Shown here piece after piece: positions 1 through 6,320 of a DNA stretch of 6,703 bases. The DNA comes from Candidatus Alectryobacillus merdavium. Its GTDB lineage: Bacteria > Bacillota_I > Bacilli_A > RFN20 > CAG-826. The position numbers and the translations under genes were made by a program. The stretch is from contig JADIMN010000023.1 of NCBI GenBank assembly GCA_017694735.1, positions 1-6,703 of the forward strand, given 5' to 3'. The notes under the pieces are model-generated. The model did no database searches and was not told the DNA's origin. It worked only from the letters and a program-made list of their open reading frames with translations. Position 1 is the stretch's first letter, and each line of letters opens with the position of its first letter.

Positions 1-392
1 TTGTAATTAATCCACTTGCTTATAAAGAATTAATAGAATTAGGTGTTACAGAAGGTTATACAGAAGAAGATTATCAAAACTTTAAACGCACAGCATTGGT
101 ATCTGCTACAGCATTTGCAACAAATTCTAAAGTTGGTTGCGAAAATGAGTTCGCTGTATTTGTAGAAACGGAAAGCAATGCTTATTTGCCTAATTTATCA
201 GAATATGTAACTTTTGCAAAAGATGAAGATAAAAATATCATAGATTTGAAGAATTTGGCGGATATATTAAATGATATGAGTCAGCAGATTAAATCTGTAG
301 AAATTTATTACAATCCATATACTACAAAATTAATAAATGACGATATAAAAGATGCTAAGCATTTTAATATCATAACCTCTAAAGAGGTGTAA
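1..392 (+). CDS. cas7: Cas7, type I-B Cascade backbone subunit (3' end only)
   Basis: The frame is open from the left edge (first full codon at 3) to the TAA at 390-392, giving 129 C-terminal residues; the start lies outside the window. Cas7 is the RAMP-fold protein that polymerises along the crRNA spacer in Cascade. The visible part has NSKVGCENEFAVFVE (visible residues 41-55) and a later VEIYYNPYT stretch, which look like the C-terminal part of the bacterial type I-B Cas7 families (Csh2 or Cst2/DevR); I cannot choose between them from this fragment. Context is strong: cas5 starts 3 nt after the stop, as expected for the cas7-cas5 pair. Two stop codons stand in tandem (TAA TAA). An internal ATG-like start near 96 (TTG) is not real, because the frame continues upstream. 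Confidence 0.85.
   Translation, partial: VINPLAYKELIELGVTEGYTEEDYQNFKRTALVSATAFATNSKVGCENEFAVFVETESNAYLPNLSEYVTFAKDEDKNIIDLKNLADILNDMSQQIKSVEIYYNPYTTKLINDDIKDAKHFNIITSKEV
375..388 (+). promoter_or_regulatory. Hairpin over the cas5 ribosome binding site
   Basis: ACCTC (375-379), loop TAAA and GAGGT (384-388) form a perfect 5-bp stem that contains the GAGG Shine-Dalgarno of cas5, 8 nt before its ATG. The stem lies inside the last codons of cas7, so a ribosome finishing cas7 would melt it. This suggests translational coupling that sets the Cas7:Cas5 ratio. Seen: the inverted repeat and its position. Inferred: the function. The stem is short and may be only marginally stable. Confidence 0.4.
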
Positions 393-395
393 TAA

Positions 396-1217
396 ATGGA
401 AATTTTAAAATTTAAACTTAGTGGAAAGAGTGCTTTTTTTAAAAAGCCAGAAGTAAATACGTATTGTTATTTCACTTATGGCAATATTCATAGAGTAGCT
501 TTACTAGGTATCTTAGGGGCTATTTTGGGATATAAAGGTTATAGTCAAATGCAAGATATTTTGTCGAATAAAAAGAAAAAAGGCAAATTAGAGCCATCAT
601 ATCCAGAATTCTATGAGAAACTAAAAGATTTAAAGATTGCTATTTTGCCATTAAATCCTAAAGGTGTTATTACTAAAAAAATACAGATTTTTAATAACTC
701 TGTTGGATATGCTTCCAAAGAACAGGGCGGAAATCTGATTGTAAAAGAACAATGGCTTGAAAATCCTAAATGGGAAATTTGTATTTTGCTAGATTGTGAA
801 GAAGCTATAAAAATCAAAGAAGCTATACAAAATCATAAATGCGAATTTTATCCATATTTAGGAACAAATGACCATTTTGCAGATATCGAGTATTTAGGCG
901 TAGAAGAAGTAAAAACTATAGAAGATGATATGTATAGAATTGATAGTTTTGTCTTTAAGGATGATGTAGATATATTAGATTTAGAAAAAGAAGAAATAGA
1001 GGATTGGAAATTTCAAGGAAAACCTATGCCTAAAGGAAATTTTAAATATGAAGAAGCTTTGCCATATAAGATAAATGAAATAACAAATAATTATGAATTT
1101 CAAAGATTTATTTATACTGGAAAGTTAGTAGAGTTGCAGGAAGACAGAAAGGTATATCGTATACAAGATAAAAATAAAAAAGAAATAGAAGATAAATACA
1201 TTATATTTATTGATTAA
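396..1217 (+). CDS. cas5: Cas5, type I-B Cascade subunit
   Basis: A complete 273-residue protein from ATG (GAGG 8 nt upstream) to TAA. Cas5 is the RAMP protein that caps the 5' handle of the crRNA and contacts the large subunit in type I Cascade. The N-terminus KLSGKSAFFKKPEVNTY (7-23), the glycine-rich helix LLGILGAILG (36-45) and NSVGYASKEQGGNL followed by VKEQWLENP (about 101-124) are typical of the I-B Cas5 family of clostridia and relatives. The length is normal and there is no sign of damage. It sits 3 nt after cas7 and 62 nt before cas3, with no terminator seen in that gap, so it is probably in the same transcript. Family assignment is from remembered motifs plus gene order. Confidence 0.93.
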   Translation: MEILKFKLSGKSAFFKKPEVNTYCYFTYGNIHRVALLGILGAILGYKGYSQMQDILSNKKKKGKLEPSYPEFYEKLKDLKIAILPLNPKGVITKKIQIFNNSVGYASKEQGGNLIVKEQWLENPKWEICILLDCEEAIKIKEAIQNHKCEFYPYLGTNDHFADIEYLGVEEVKTIEDDMYRIDSFVFKDDVDILDLEKEEIEDWKFQGKPMPKGNFKYEEALPYKINEITNNYEFQRFIYTGKLVELQEDRKVYRIQDKNKKEIEDKYIIFID

Positions 1218-1265
1218 GTATATTTAACTGATTAATGGAAACAAGTGTTGTAAAAATTTTTGGCT

Positions 1266-1271
1266 AGAAGG
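1266..1271 (+). promoter_or_regulatory. Ribosome binding site that sets the cas3 start at TTG 1280
   Basis: AGAAGG (1266-1271) continues into TGATT, so the run matches the 16S 3' end over about 11 bases with one gap. It lies 8 nt before a TTG at 1280. The in-frame GTG at 1271 overlaps this site and would have no ribosome binding site of its own at a usable distance. TTG 1280 is therefore the likelier start of cas3. Confidence 0.7.
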
Positions 1272-1279
1272 TGATTAAA

Positions 1280-3154
1280 TTGGATTATAAGATTTTAAAT
1301 GATTTGATAGAAAATGTAGATAAATATAAAGCACATAGAAAACCTAAAAATGAAAAAGAAAAAGATGGTGAACAAATATATGAAACTTTGTTAGAACATA
1401 CAAGAAGAACAGAACGTTGTTTTAATGAATTTTGGAAAGCGAAAAAATGTGATGATATTTTAGATAGATTTTGCGATGTTTTATGGCAAAACAAAGTGAT
1501 AAAGAAAAAAGATGTAGAAGAATCTAAGATTATATTAAAGGAAATGATAGAAGCTATTCCAATTTTTCATGATTTAGGAAAAATTAATCCGAATTTTCAA
1601 ATTGAAAAAATGGAAAATAAAGAGATTATTAAAGACAAAAATTTTACAGGGACAGAACATTCTTTTATTTCAGCAATATTATATTTATCGTATTTTAGAA
1701 ATAAAGTAATAAAGAAAATAAAAGGGAGAAAAATAAAAGGTCTACTTAAAGAGTTTATATTATATCATGCATATATTATAGAAAGACACCATAGCGGCAT
1801 AAATAAAATTAATGATTTTATCGGAAAAATTAATTTTAAAGTAAATAATAATAGTGAACAAGTAATTAAAGATTTACCGATTAGTAAATTAATAGAAGCT
1901 ATAACAAAAAGTAAAATATATTTGAATGATTTATCTTTAGAGGAAGGTGATACTGACATTATAATTGCATCATTTGAAGATACAAAATTCATAAATAAAA
2001 ATGGTAAACAACGAAATAGAGAACAAGGAATATATATTTGCATTTATATAAGATGGTTATACTCTTTGTTAGTTGCAAGTGATTATTATGCGACATCAGA
2101 ATTTATGAATAATGGTTCTTTTAATGAAGTTGAAGATTTAAATAATGTTCAAGATTGGATAAATATTTATGAGAATACAGGTTTAATGGAAAGTATTCGT
2201 AAATATCAAAATGAAATTTATCCTATGTCTATAGAGAATTTAAATAAAGCTACAAATATAAATATATTACGCAGTGAAATTTTTTGTGAAGCTGAAGAAC
2301 AAATAAAAAATAATTATCAAGAAAATATATTTTATTTAGAAGCTCCTACTGGCAGTGGAAAAAGTAATACAGCAATGAATTTAAGTTTTAAATTGATGTC
2401 TTTGAATAAAGACTTATGTAAGATTTTTTGGATTTATCCTTTTAATACTTTAGTAGAACAAAATTTAGATACATTGGAAAATATTTTTGGAAAGAAAGAG
2501 AATATTATTTCAAAAATTGCTGTAATAAATTCATTGACACCGATAAAATTAAAACATGTAGATTGTAAGGGAAATATAATATCTGAAAATGATGAAGCTG
2601 ATGAGAATAGTGAAAAAAGTGTTTATAGACAATCTTTATTAGATAGGCAATTTTTAAATTATCCTATGATTTTATCAACACATATTAGTTTATTTAATAC
2701 TATATTTGGAGAAAGTCAACAAAATTTATTCGGTTTTTATCAATTAATAAATAGTGTGATAGTACTAGATGAAATTCAAAGCTATAAAAATAGTATATGG
2801 ACAGAAATAATATGTTTTTTGAAACCATTAGCAAAGTTATTTAATATGAAAATTATTATTATGTCAGCTACATTACCTAATTTAGATAGATTATCGCAAG
2901 GTCAATCAGATGCAATATTTTTACTGAAAGATTCTAATAAATTTTTTAAAACAGATTGTTTTAAAAATCGTGTTCAATTAAATTATGATTTATTAGATAA
3001 TCAATCTGATGATAAATTTGTTCAACTAAAAGAACACTTAAAGCAATATTTAGATAAAGATAAGAAAATTCTAATTGAATTTATAAAGAAGCGAACTGCT
3101 AATGATTTTTGGATGAATTTGGTAGAAGATGAATATTTTGTAGAAAAAATATAA
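1280..3154 (+). CDS. cas3: Cas3, N-terminal part (HD nuclease and first helicase lobe); gene frameshifted
   Basis: This is the first 624 residues of a Cas3 whose whole gene runs to 3948. Cas3 is recruited by target-bound Cascade, unwinds the DNA 3'-5' using ATP and cuts single strands with its metal-dependent HD domain. Numbering from TTG 1280, the HD domain shows H40, H97-D98 (FHDLGKINPNFQ), H127, H170-H171 (ERHHSG) and D268 (VASDYYA). The SF2 helicase part shows Walker A APTGSGKS (355-362, K361), the DEIQ box (497-500) and SAT (529-531). The frame ends at TAA 3152-3154, just after an A6 tract, before helicase motifs V and VI, so this product should lack ATP-driven unwinding even if the HD domain folds. 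A seventh A would restore an 889-residue protein reading FVEKNIKIEYLSGDD across the junction. It may be a true pseudogene, a reversible homopolymer change or a sequencing error. Confidence 0.9.
   Translation: MDYKILNDLIENVDKYKAHRKPKNEKEKDGEQIYETLLEHTRRTERCFNEFWKAKKCDDILDRFCDVLWQNKVIKKKDVEESKIILKEMIEAIPIFHDLGKINPNFQIEKMENKEIIKDKNFTGTEHSFISAILYLSYFRNKVIKKIKGRKIKGLLKEFILYHAYIIERHHSGINKINDFIGKINFKVNNNSEQVIKDLPISKLIEAITKSKIYLNDLSLEEGDTDIIIASFEDTKFINKNGKQRNREQGIYICIYIRWLYSLLVASDYYATSEFMNNGSFNEVEDLNNVQDWINIYENTGLMESIRKYQNEIYPMSIENLNKATNINILRSEIFCEAEEQIKNNYQENIFYLEAPTGSGKSNTAMNLSFKLMSLNKDLCKIFWIYPFNTLVEQNLDTLENIFGKKENIISKIAVINSLTPIKLKHVDCKGNIISENDEADENSEKSVYRQSLLDRQFLNYPMILSTHISLFNTIFGESQQNLFGFYQLINSVIVLDEIQSYKNSIWTEIICFLKPLAKLFNMKIIIMSATLPNLDRLSQGQSDAIFLLKDSNKFFKTDCFKNRVQLNYDLLDNQSDDKFVQLKEHLKQYLDKDKKILIEFIKKRTANDFWMNLVEDEYFVEKI
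3144..3149 (+). other. A6 tract at the cas3 frameshift
   Basis: The upstream frame reads GAA AAA ATA TAA here, while homology continues one frame back from about 3145 onward. One extra A in this tract (A7) joins the two reading frames perfectly, so the simplest event is loss of one A. A P-site AAA could slip back by one base, but the site is not a canonical X XXY YYZ slippery heptamer and I see no clear downstream stimulator. Programmed frameshifting is therefore possible but not favoured. Confidence 0.8.
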
Positions 3155-3948
3155 AAATTGAGTATTTATCTGGTGATGATAGCTTAGCTGAACGTAAAAG
3201 AATTTTAGATGAAGTAAAGAATACAAAAAAAACTATAATCTTGATAGCAACGCAAGTTATAGAAGCTGGTGTGGATTTAGATATGGATATTAGTTATAAA
3301 AATATATCTAAGTTAGATAGTGAAGAACAATTCATAGGTAGAATAAATCGTTCATGTAAAAGAAAGGGAATAACATATTTCTTTAAGATTGATGATGCTA
3401 AAACTATTTATAAAAATGATATTAGAGTAGATAGTGAATTTACGGTAGAAGAAGAAAATATGAGAGAAATTCTTATTAATAAAAATTTTGGTGATTATTA
3501 TAATAAAATTTTAGATGTAACTAAAAAGAATAATAAAGCAACTTTTAAAGATTTTTTAGAGAATATAGCTGATTTAAATTATGAACGTATTGCTAAGCAT
3601 ATGAAATTAATTGATGAAAATAAAAATATAGTACAGGTTTATTTAGCAAGAACGATTAAAGATGTTAATGGAAACGTAATAAATGGTAAAGAAATTTGGC
3701 AACAATATATAAATTTATTGAAAATGAGATATTCTATGGATTATGCAGAGTGGAAAGTAAATATGTCTATAATAACAAGTAAAATGAATTATTTTATATA
3801 TCAAGTCAATAAAGCAAATTTAGAATTAAAGGAATATAATGATAAAATGGGTAATATAATTTATATAGAAGATGGAGATAAATATTTTAAAAAAGATAAA
3901 TTTAATAGAGAGATGTTGCAAGGTGTTGGAGGTATAGATTTTATATGA
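3155..3948 (+). pseudogene. cas3: Cas3, C-terminal part (second helicase lobe), out of frame with the N-terminal part
   Basis: This is the 3' remainder of the frameshifted cas3. In the frame of codon 3157 it reads without a stop to TGA 3946-3948, about 263 residues. It carries the missing helicase motifs: motif V ATQVIEAGVDLDMD (3247-3288), which couples ATP hydrolysis to movement on DNA, and motif VI QFIGRINR (3328-3351), which holds the arginine finger region. A Cas3 C-terminal extension follows. The segment from 3157 to 3240 (reading IEYLSGDDSLAERKR and onward) is clearly coding, so an apparent separate start near TTG 3241 is an artefact. I see no ribosome binding site for independent translation. 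The coding quality after the frameshift looks intact: motifs are preserved and there are no further stops. The lesion is therefore recent or not real. Confidence 0.85.
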
Positions 3949-3967
3949 GATAAAGAAGGTATCAAAA

Positions 3968-4459
3968 ATGAAAGTAAACGGAACTTTGATGAATTATTAT
4001 ATTCATTGTCCTAGGCAATGCTATTTATTTGGAAATCGGATAAATTTGGAAGATAATAGTGAAGATGTAAAGATTGGAAGGGTACTTCATGAAGAAAGGG
4101 CAGAAGATAAGAATACAGAAATAGCTTTAAGAAATATTAAATTAGACAAATTGACTAAGGAATATTTAATAGAAGTTAAAAAATCTGATGCTGATGTTGA
4201 AGCTTGTAAATGGCAATTACTGTTATATTTGAAAATATTGAAAGATAAAGGAATTGTGCGGAAAGGAAAATTAGAATTCATTGAAAAGAAAAAGACTCCT
4301 AAAAAAACAATGATTTTAGAATTAACTCCAGAGTTAGAAATTATATTAGAAAAACATGTAAAAGCCATTGATGAATTATTAAAATGTGATGAAGTACCAC
4401 CAGTTTTAGGAAAAAGCAGTTGTAAAAAATGTGCATATTATGAGTATTGTTATATTTAA
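3968..4459 (+). CDS. cas4: Cas4, RecB-family Fe-S nuclease for spacer acquisition
   Basis: A complete 163-residue protein, the usual size for I-B Cas4. It starts at ATG 3968, with AGAAGG 8 nt upstream. Cas4 trims prespacers and helps choose PAM and orientation with Cas1-Cas2. Visible features are the N-terminal cysteine pair HCPRQC (C14, C18) and the C-terminal set CKKCAYYEYC (C152, C155, C161), of which four would ligate an iron-sulfur cluster. H41 in the GRVLHE motif, D60, E69-V-K71 and the QxxxY motif (Q83, Y87) form the PD-(D/E)XK nuclease core. All key residues are present and nothing suggests damage. It lies 19 nt after the cas3 stop and 26 nt before cas1, matching the standard cas3-cas4-cas1-cas2 order. 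Confidence 0.95.
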   Translation: MKVNGTLMNYYIHCPRQCYLFGNRINLEDNSEDVKIGRVLHEERAEDKNTEIALRNIKLDKLTKEYLIEVKKSDADVEACKWQLLLYLKILKDKGIVRKGKLEFIEKKKTPKKTMILELTPELEIILEKHVKAIDELLKCDEVPPVLGKSSCKKCAYYEYCYI

Positions 4460-4467
4460 ATTTGTTC

Positions 4468-4475
4468 GGAGAAAG
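4468..4475 (+). promoter_or_regulatory. Ribosome binding site that sets the cas1 start at ATG 4486
   Basis: GGAGAAAG lies 10 nt before ATG 4486. The frame stays open to an earlier ATG at 4447, but that would overlap the end of cas4, has no Shine-Dalgarno, and adds 13 residues (MLYLNLFGERRDI) that are not Cas1-like. Cas1 proteins normally begin as the 4486 product does, with a short lead into a (S)xGxLxRKDNSLYF stretch. Confidence 0.65.
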
Positions 4476-4485
4476 ACGTGATATT

Positions 4486-5235
4486 ATGGGCAATACAAAA
4501 TGTATTACATCTATGGGAGAATTGAGCAGGAAAGATAATTCACTGTATTTTAAAAATGATAAAAAGCATTCATATATTCCTGTAGAAAATATTAAAGAAA
4601 TTTATTGCTTTAATGAAGTGAGTATCAATAGTAAATTATTGGATTTTTTGGCACAGAAAAATATAATAGTTCATTTCTTTAATTATTATGGTAATTATAG
4701 TGGTACTTTTTATCCAAGAAAAAAATATATGAGCGGAAAATTGTTAGTGAAGCAAGTCAATAAATTTAATACAGACCGTTTGACTGTAGCAAGAGCGATT
4801 GTAAAAGGAATTGGTATTAATATTTATGAAGTGCTGTATCACTATTATAAGCATGATAAAAAAGAGGTAAAAGAAGTATTAGATTGGATAAAAACACAAT
4901 TTTATTCAGCTGTAAATGAAGTAAAATCTATACCAGAATTAATGGCTTTTGAAGGTGATTTATGGCTTAGATTTTATAGCACATTTAAATATTTTTTACC
5001 TGAAGATTTTGTTATGAATAAACGAGTAAAAAGACCACCAGATAATCCTATAAATGCATTGATATCTTTTGGCAATACTTTATTATATACAAAAACAATA
5101 TCAGCTATTTACAGAACACATTTAGACCAGAGAATAAGCTTTTTGCATGAACCATCAGAAGGACGATTTTCTTTGAGTTTGGATATTAGTGAAGTTTTTA
5201 AGCCTGCTATTGTATTTAAAACTATTTTTGATTGA
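4486..5235 (+). CDS. cas1: Cas1 integrase, N-terminal 249 residues; interrupted by an in-frame TGA
   Basis: Cas1 is the integrase that, with Cas2, inserts new spacers at the leader end of the array. From ATG 4486 the protein shows the N-terminal beta domain (RKDNSLYF at 15-22) and the helical catalytic domain. The metal-binding residues are E156 (MAFEGDLW), H221 (ISFLHEP) and D233/E236 (LSLDISEVFKP). The frame then stops at TGA 5233-5235, although same-frame Cas1 homology continues for 82 more residues to 5484. The full gene would be 332 codons, the normal Cas1 size. A TTA or TTG leucine codon changed to TGA would explain it, since families have IF(K/D)L(I/V)N here. The motif just before, usually VDRTIF, is VFKTIF in this copy, a possible second degenerate position. 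All catalytic residues precede the stop, but the C-terminal helices are lost, so the truncated protein is unlikely to work. Confidence 0.9.
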   Translation: MGNTKCITSMGELSRKDNSLYFKNDKKHSYIPVENIKEIYCFNEVSINSKLLDFLAQKNIIVHFFNYYGNYSGTFYPRKKYMSGKLLVKQVNKFNTDRLTVARAIVKGIGINIYEVLYHYYKHDKKEVKEVLDWIKTQFYSAVNEVKSIPELMAFEGDLWLRFYSTFKYFLPEDFVMNKRVKRPPDNPINALISFGNTLLYTKTISAIYRTHLDQRISFLHEPSEGRFSLSLDISEVFKPAIVFKTIFD

Positions 5236-5484
5236 GTGAACAATAGAAAAATACGAGTAGAAAATCATTTTGAAAGAAAAGTAAATTATTGCATATTAAA
5301 TGAAGAAGGCAGAAATATATTTTTAAAAGCTTTTCAAGATCGTATGGAAATGGTAATGCAGCATCCAAAGTTGAAAAGGAAAACATCATATCATTCAATG
5401 TTAAAAATAGATTGTTATAAGTTGATAAAATTTATCACAGGAAATAAGGAGTTTATACCATATTCATTGAAAGCGGGATATTGA
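5236..5484 (+). pseudogene. cas1: Cas1, C-terminal part downstream of the in-frame stop
   Basis: This is the remaining 82 codons of cas1, in the same frame as the upstream part and following directly after the TGA. The sequence (for example NHFERKVNYCILNEEGRNIF and later KTSYHSMLKIDCYKLIKF) is the typical C-terminal helical end of I-B Cas1. A GTG at 5236 abuts the TGA (TGAGTG), so a terminating ribosome might restart and make this piece, but there is no Shine-Dalgarno. That restart would also keep ribosomes flowing to cas2, which begins 3 nt after the tandem TGA TAG stops at 5482-5487. I know of no independent function for this fragment. Confidence 0.85.
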
Positions 5485-5487
5485 TAG

Positions 5488-5778
5488 ATGCGCAAAAAAA
5501 TAAATTATAATTATGCCTTTGTGTTTTATGATGTAAATGAGAAGAGAGTGCAAAAGGTGTTTAAGATATGTAAAAAATATTTATCACATTTTCAAAACTC
5601 AGTATTTAGAGGAGAAATAACACCATCAAAATTAATGAAATTAAAATTGGAACTACAAAAAGTTATAGTAGATGAAGAAGATTTTGTTTGTATAATAAAG
5701 TTAATGAATGGTGATGTATTTGGTGAAGAATTTATAGGTAAAAAAGATGTAGAAACTGGAGAAAGTTTGTTTTTATAG
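5488..5778 (+). CDS. cas2: Cas2, spacer-acquisition partner of Cas1
   Basis: A complete 96-residue protein from ATG 5488 to TAG. Cas2 is a small ferredoxin-fold homodimer that holds two Cas1 dimers together and measures the prespacer. It has the family hallmark beta-strand ending in the conserved aspartate: NYAFVFYDVNEKRVQKVF, with D15. It also has SHFQNSVFRGEITPSKL and the DEEDFVCIIKL strand. Its own ribosome binding site is weak (AAAGCGGG overlaps the end of cas1), so it is probably translated by coupling to cas1. The premature stop in cas1 could therefore lower Cas2 output as well. Length and motifs are normal. Confidence 0.95.
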   Translation: MRKKINYNYAFVFYDVNEKRVQKVFKICKKYLSHFQNSVFRGEITPSKLMKLKLELQKVIVDEEDFVCIIKLMNGDVFGEEFIGKKDVETGESLFL

Positions 5779-5780
5779 AC

Positions 5781-5893
5781 TAAATTTTACCAGGCATAAA
5801 AATAAGCATATGCCAATAAACCCTTATAAATAAAAGCGTTATGGCTCATTTCTTTCATTGGAAAGATAAATGCATTATGCCTGGTAAATTTTA
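5781..5893. mobile_element. MITE-like palindromic element with 9-bp flanking direct repeats
   Basis: A 95-bp core (5790-5884) has perfect 10-bp terminal inverted repeats, CCAGGCATAA and TTATGCCTGG. It is flanked on both sides by the identical 9-mer TAAATTTTA (5781-5789 and 5885-5893), as a target-site duplication would be. The flanks also pair with each other, except at the centre of this odd-length near-palindrome, so the outer structure can alternatively be read as an 18/19 inverted repeat. Inside are two smaller hairpins: GCCA(A)TAA with TTATGGC (5812-5845), and CATTTCTTTC with GAAAG-AT-AAATG (5847-5872), giving a three-way-junction shape. There is no ORF. It starts 2 bp after the cas2 stop. 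It could be a mobile remnant, or a terminator or structured RNA element of the operon; no run of T follows the stem, which speaks against an intrinsic terminator. Confidence 0.5.
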
Positions 5894-5960
5894 CTTAGAA
5901 TGTTGAAATGTCAAGGTTTTTGAGCTATATTATAAAATATAAAGTCTTTAAAAACGAGGG
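5894..5960 (+). promoter_or_regulatory. CRISPR leader with sigma70-type promoter
   Basis: An AT-rich 67-bp stretch directly before the first repeat. TTGAAA (5903-5908) and TATATT (5926-5931) are separated by 17 bp, a near-consensus promoter. The expected transcription start is near 5938, about 23 nt before repeat 1, so the precursor crRNA would begin almost at the array. The part next to the repeat (AAAACGAGGG) is where the Cas1-Cas2 integration complex would recognise the leader end. If the preceding palindromic element is an insertion, the ancestral leader may have joined the end of cas2 directly. Confidence 0.65.
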
Positions 5961-6056
5961 GATTAACAGTAACAAACGTTGTTTTTGAATTTTGCCCAAA
6001 CGTGAGATGTAGCCTTACAAGGTATTGATTAACAGTAACAAACGTTGTTTTTGAAT

Positions 6057-6092
6057 ATGGGAAGTACAGGATTTAAAGAAAGCAGGTCTTAA
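6057..6092 (+). other. Spacer 2, resembles microvirus pilot protein VP2
   Basis: Read from 6058 the spacer encodes WEVQDLKKAGL, followed by AA-, which would fit asparagine. This resembles the conserved REVxDLxxAGLNP segment of the DNA pilot protein (VP2, minor capsid) of Gokushovirinae. The match is short and from memory of the family. Confidence 0.6.
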
Positions 6093-6254
6093 GATTAACA
6101 GTAACAAACGTTGTTTTTGAATTTATTGGGATTGTGAGGTATATGCTTCTTTGGCGGCGATTAACAGTAACAAACGTTGTTTTTGAATGAAATTTATAAC
6201 GTGCCACGAACTACCATTTATAGAGATTAACAGTAACAAACGTTGTTTTTGAAT

Positions 6255-6290
6255 AGGTAACGCGCAGGATGACGCCGTCTTCGGCTATCA
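6255..6290 (+). other. Spacer 5, possibly microvirus major capsid protein VP1
   Basis: Read from 6256 it encodes GNAQDDAVFGY followed by CA-, which fits Q. This resembles the segment before the C-terminal FGYQExxAEYRYKP motif of gokushovirus VP1. The opposite strand also gives an open frame (IAEDGVILRVT), so this one is less certain. Confidence 0.5.
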
Positions 6291-6320
6291 GATTAACAGT
6301 AACAAACGTTGTTTTTGAAT

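Noticed and set aside
1271..1273. GTG 1271 as cas3 start
   Set aside because: It overlaps the best Shine-Dalgarno run, which is spaced 8 nt from TTG 1280.
1218..1279. Promoter or terminator between cas5 and cas3
   Set aside because: The 62-bp gap is AT-rich but shows no convincing -35/-10 pair and no hairpin with a T run; it has only the cas3 ribosome binding site.
1285..1494. Minus-strand frames at 611-817, 1285-1494, 1765-2043 and 4087-4368
   Set aside because: They are antisense to well-supported cas genes, have no family resemblance, and their composition reflects the AT-rich coding strand.
3140..3160. Programmed -1 frameshift in cas3
   Set aside because: The site reads GAA AAA ATA TAA; the A-site tRNA cannot re-pair after slipping, and no clear stimulatory structure follows. 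Base loss in the A tract is simpler, though slippage is not excluded.
3241..3948. Separate 235-residue helicase-like gene starting at TTG 3241
   Set aside because: Homology to Cas3 continues upstream of 3241 in the same frame (from about 3157), and there is no ribosome binding site; it is the 3' part of a frameshifted cas3.
4447..4485. Cas1 start at ATG 4447 overlapping cas4
   Set aside because: The extra 13 residues do not look like Cas1 and lack a ribosome binding site; GGAGAAAG fits ATG 4486.
5226..5246. TGA recoding (selenocysteine, or TGA as tryptophan or glycine) in cas1
   Set aside because: Tryptophan is TGG throughout, TGA ends cas3 and cas1, and I see no selenocysteine insertion hairpin or reason for that residue here.
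5786..5888. Intrinsic terminator after cas2
   Set aside because: The stem is long but with a 75-nt interior, and no T run follows it; an insertion-like element fits better.
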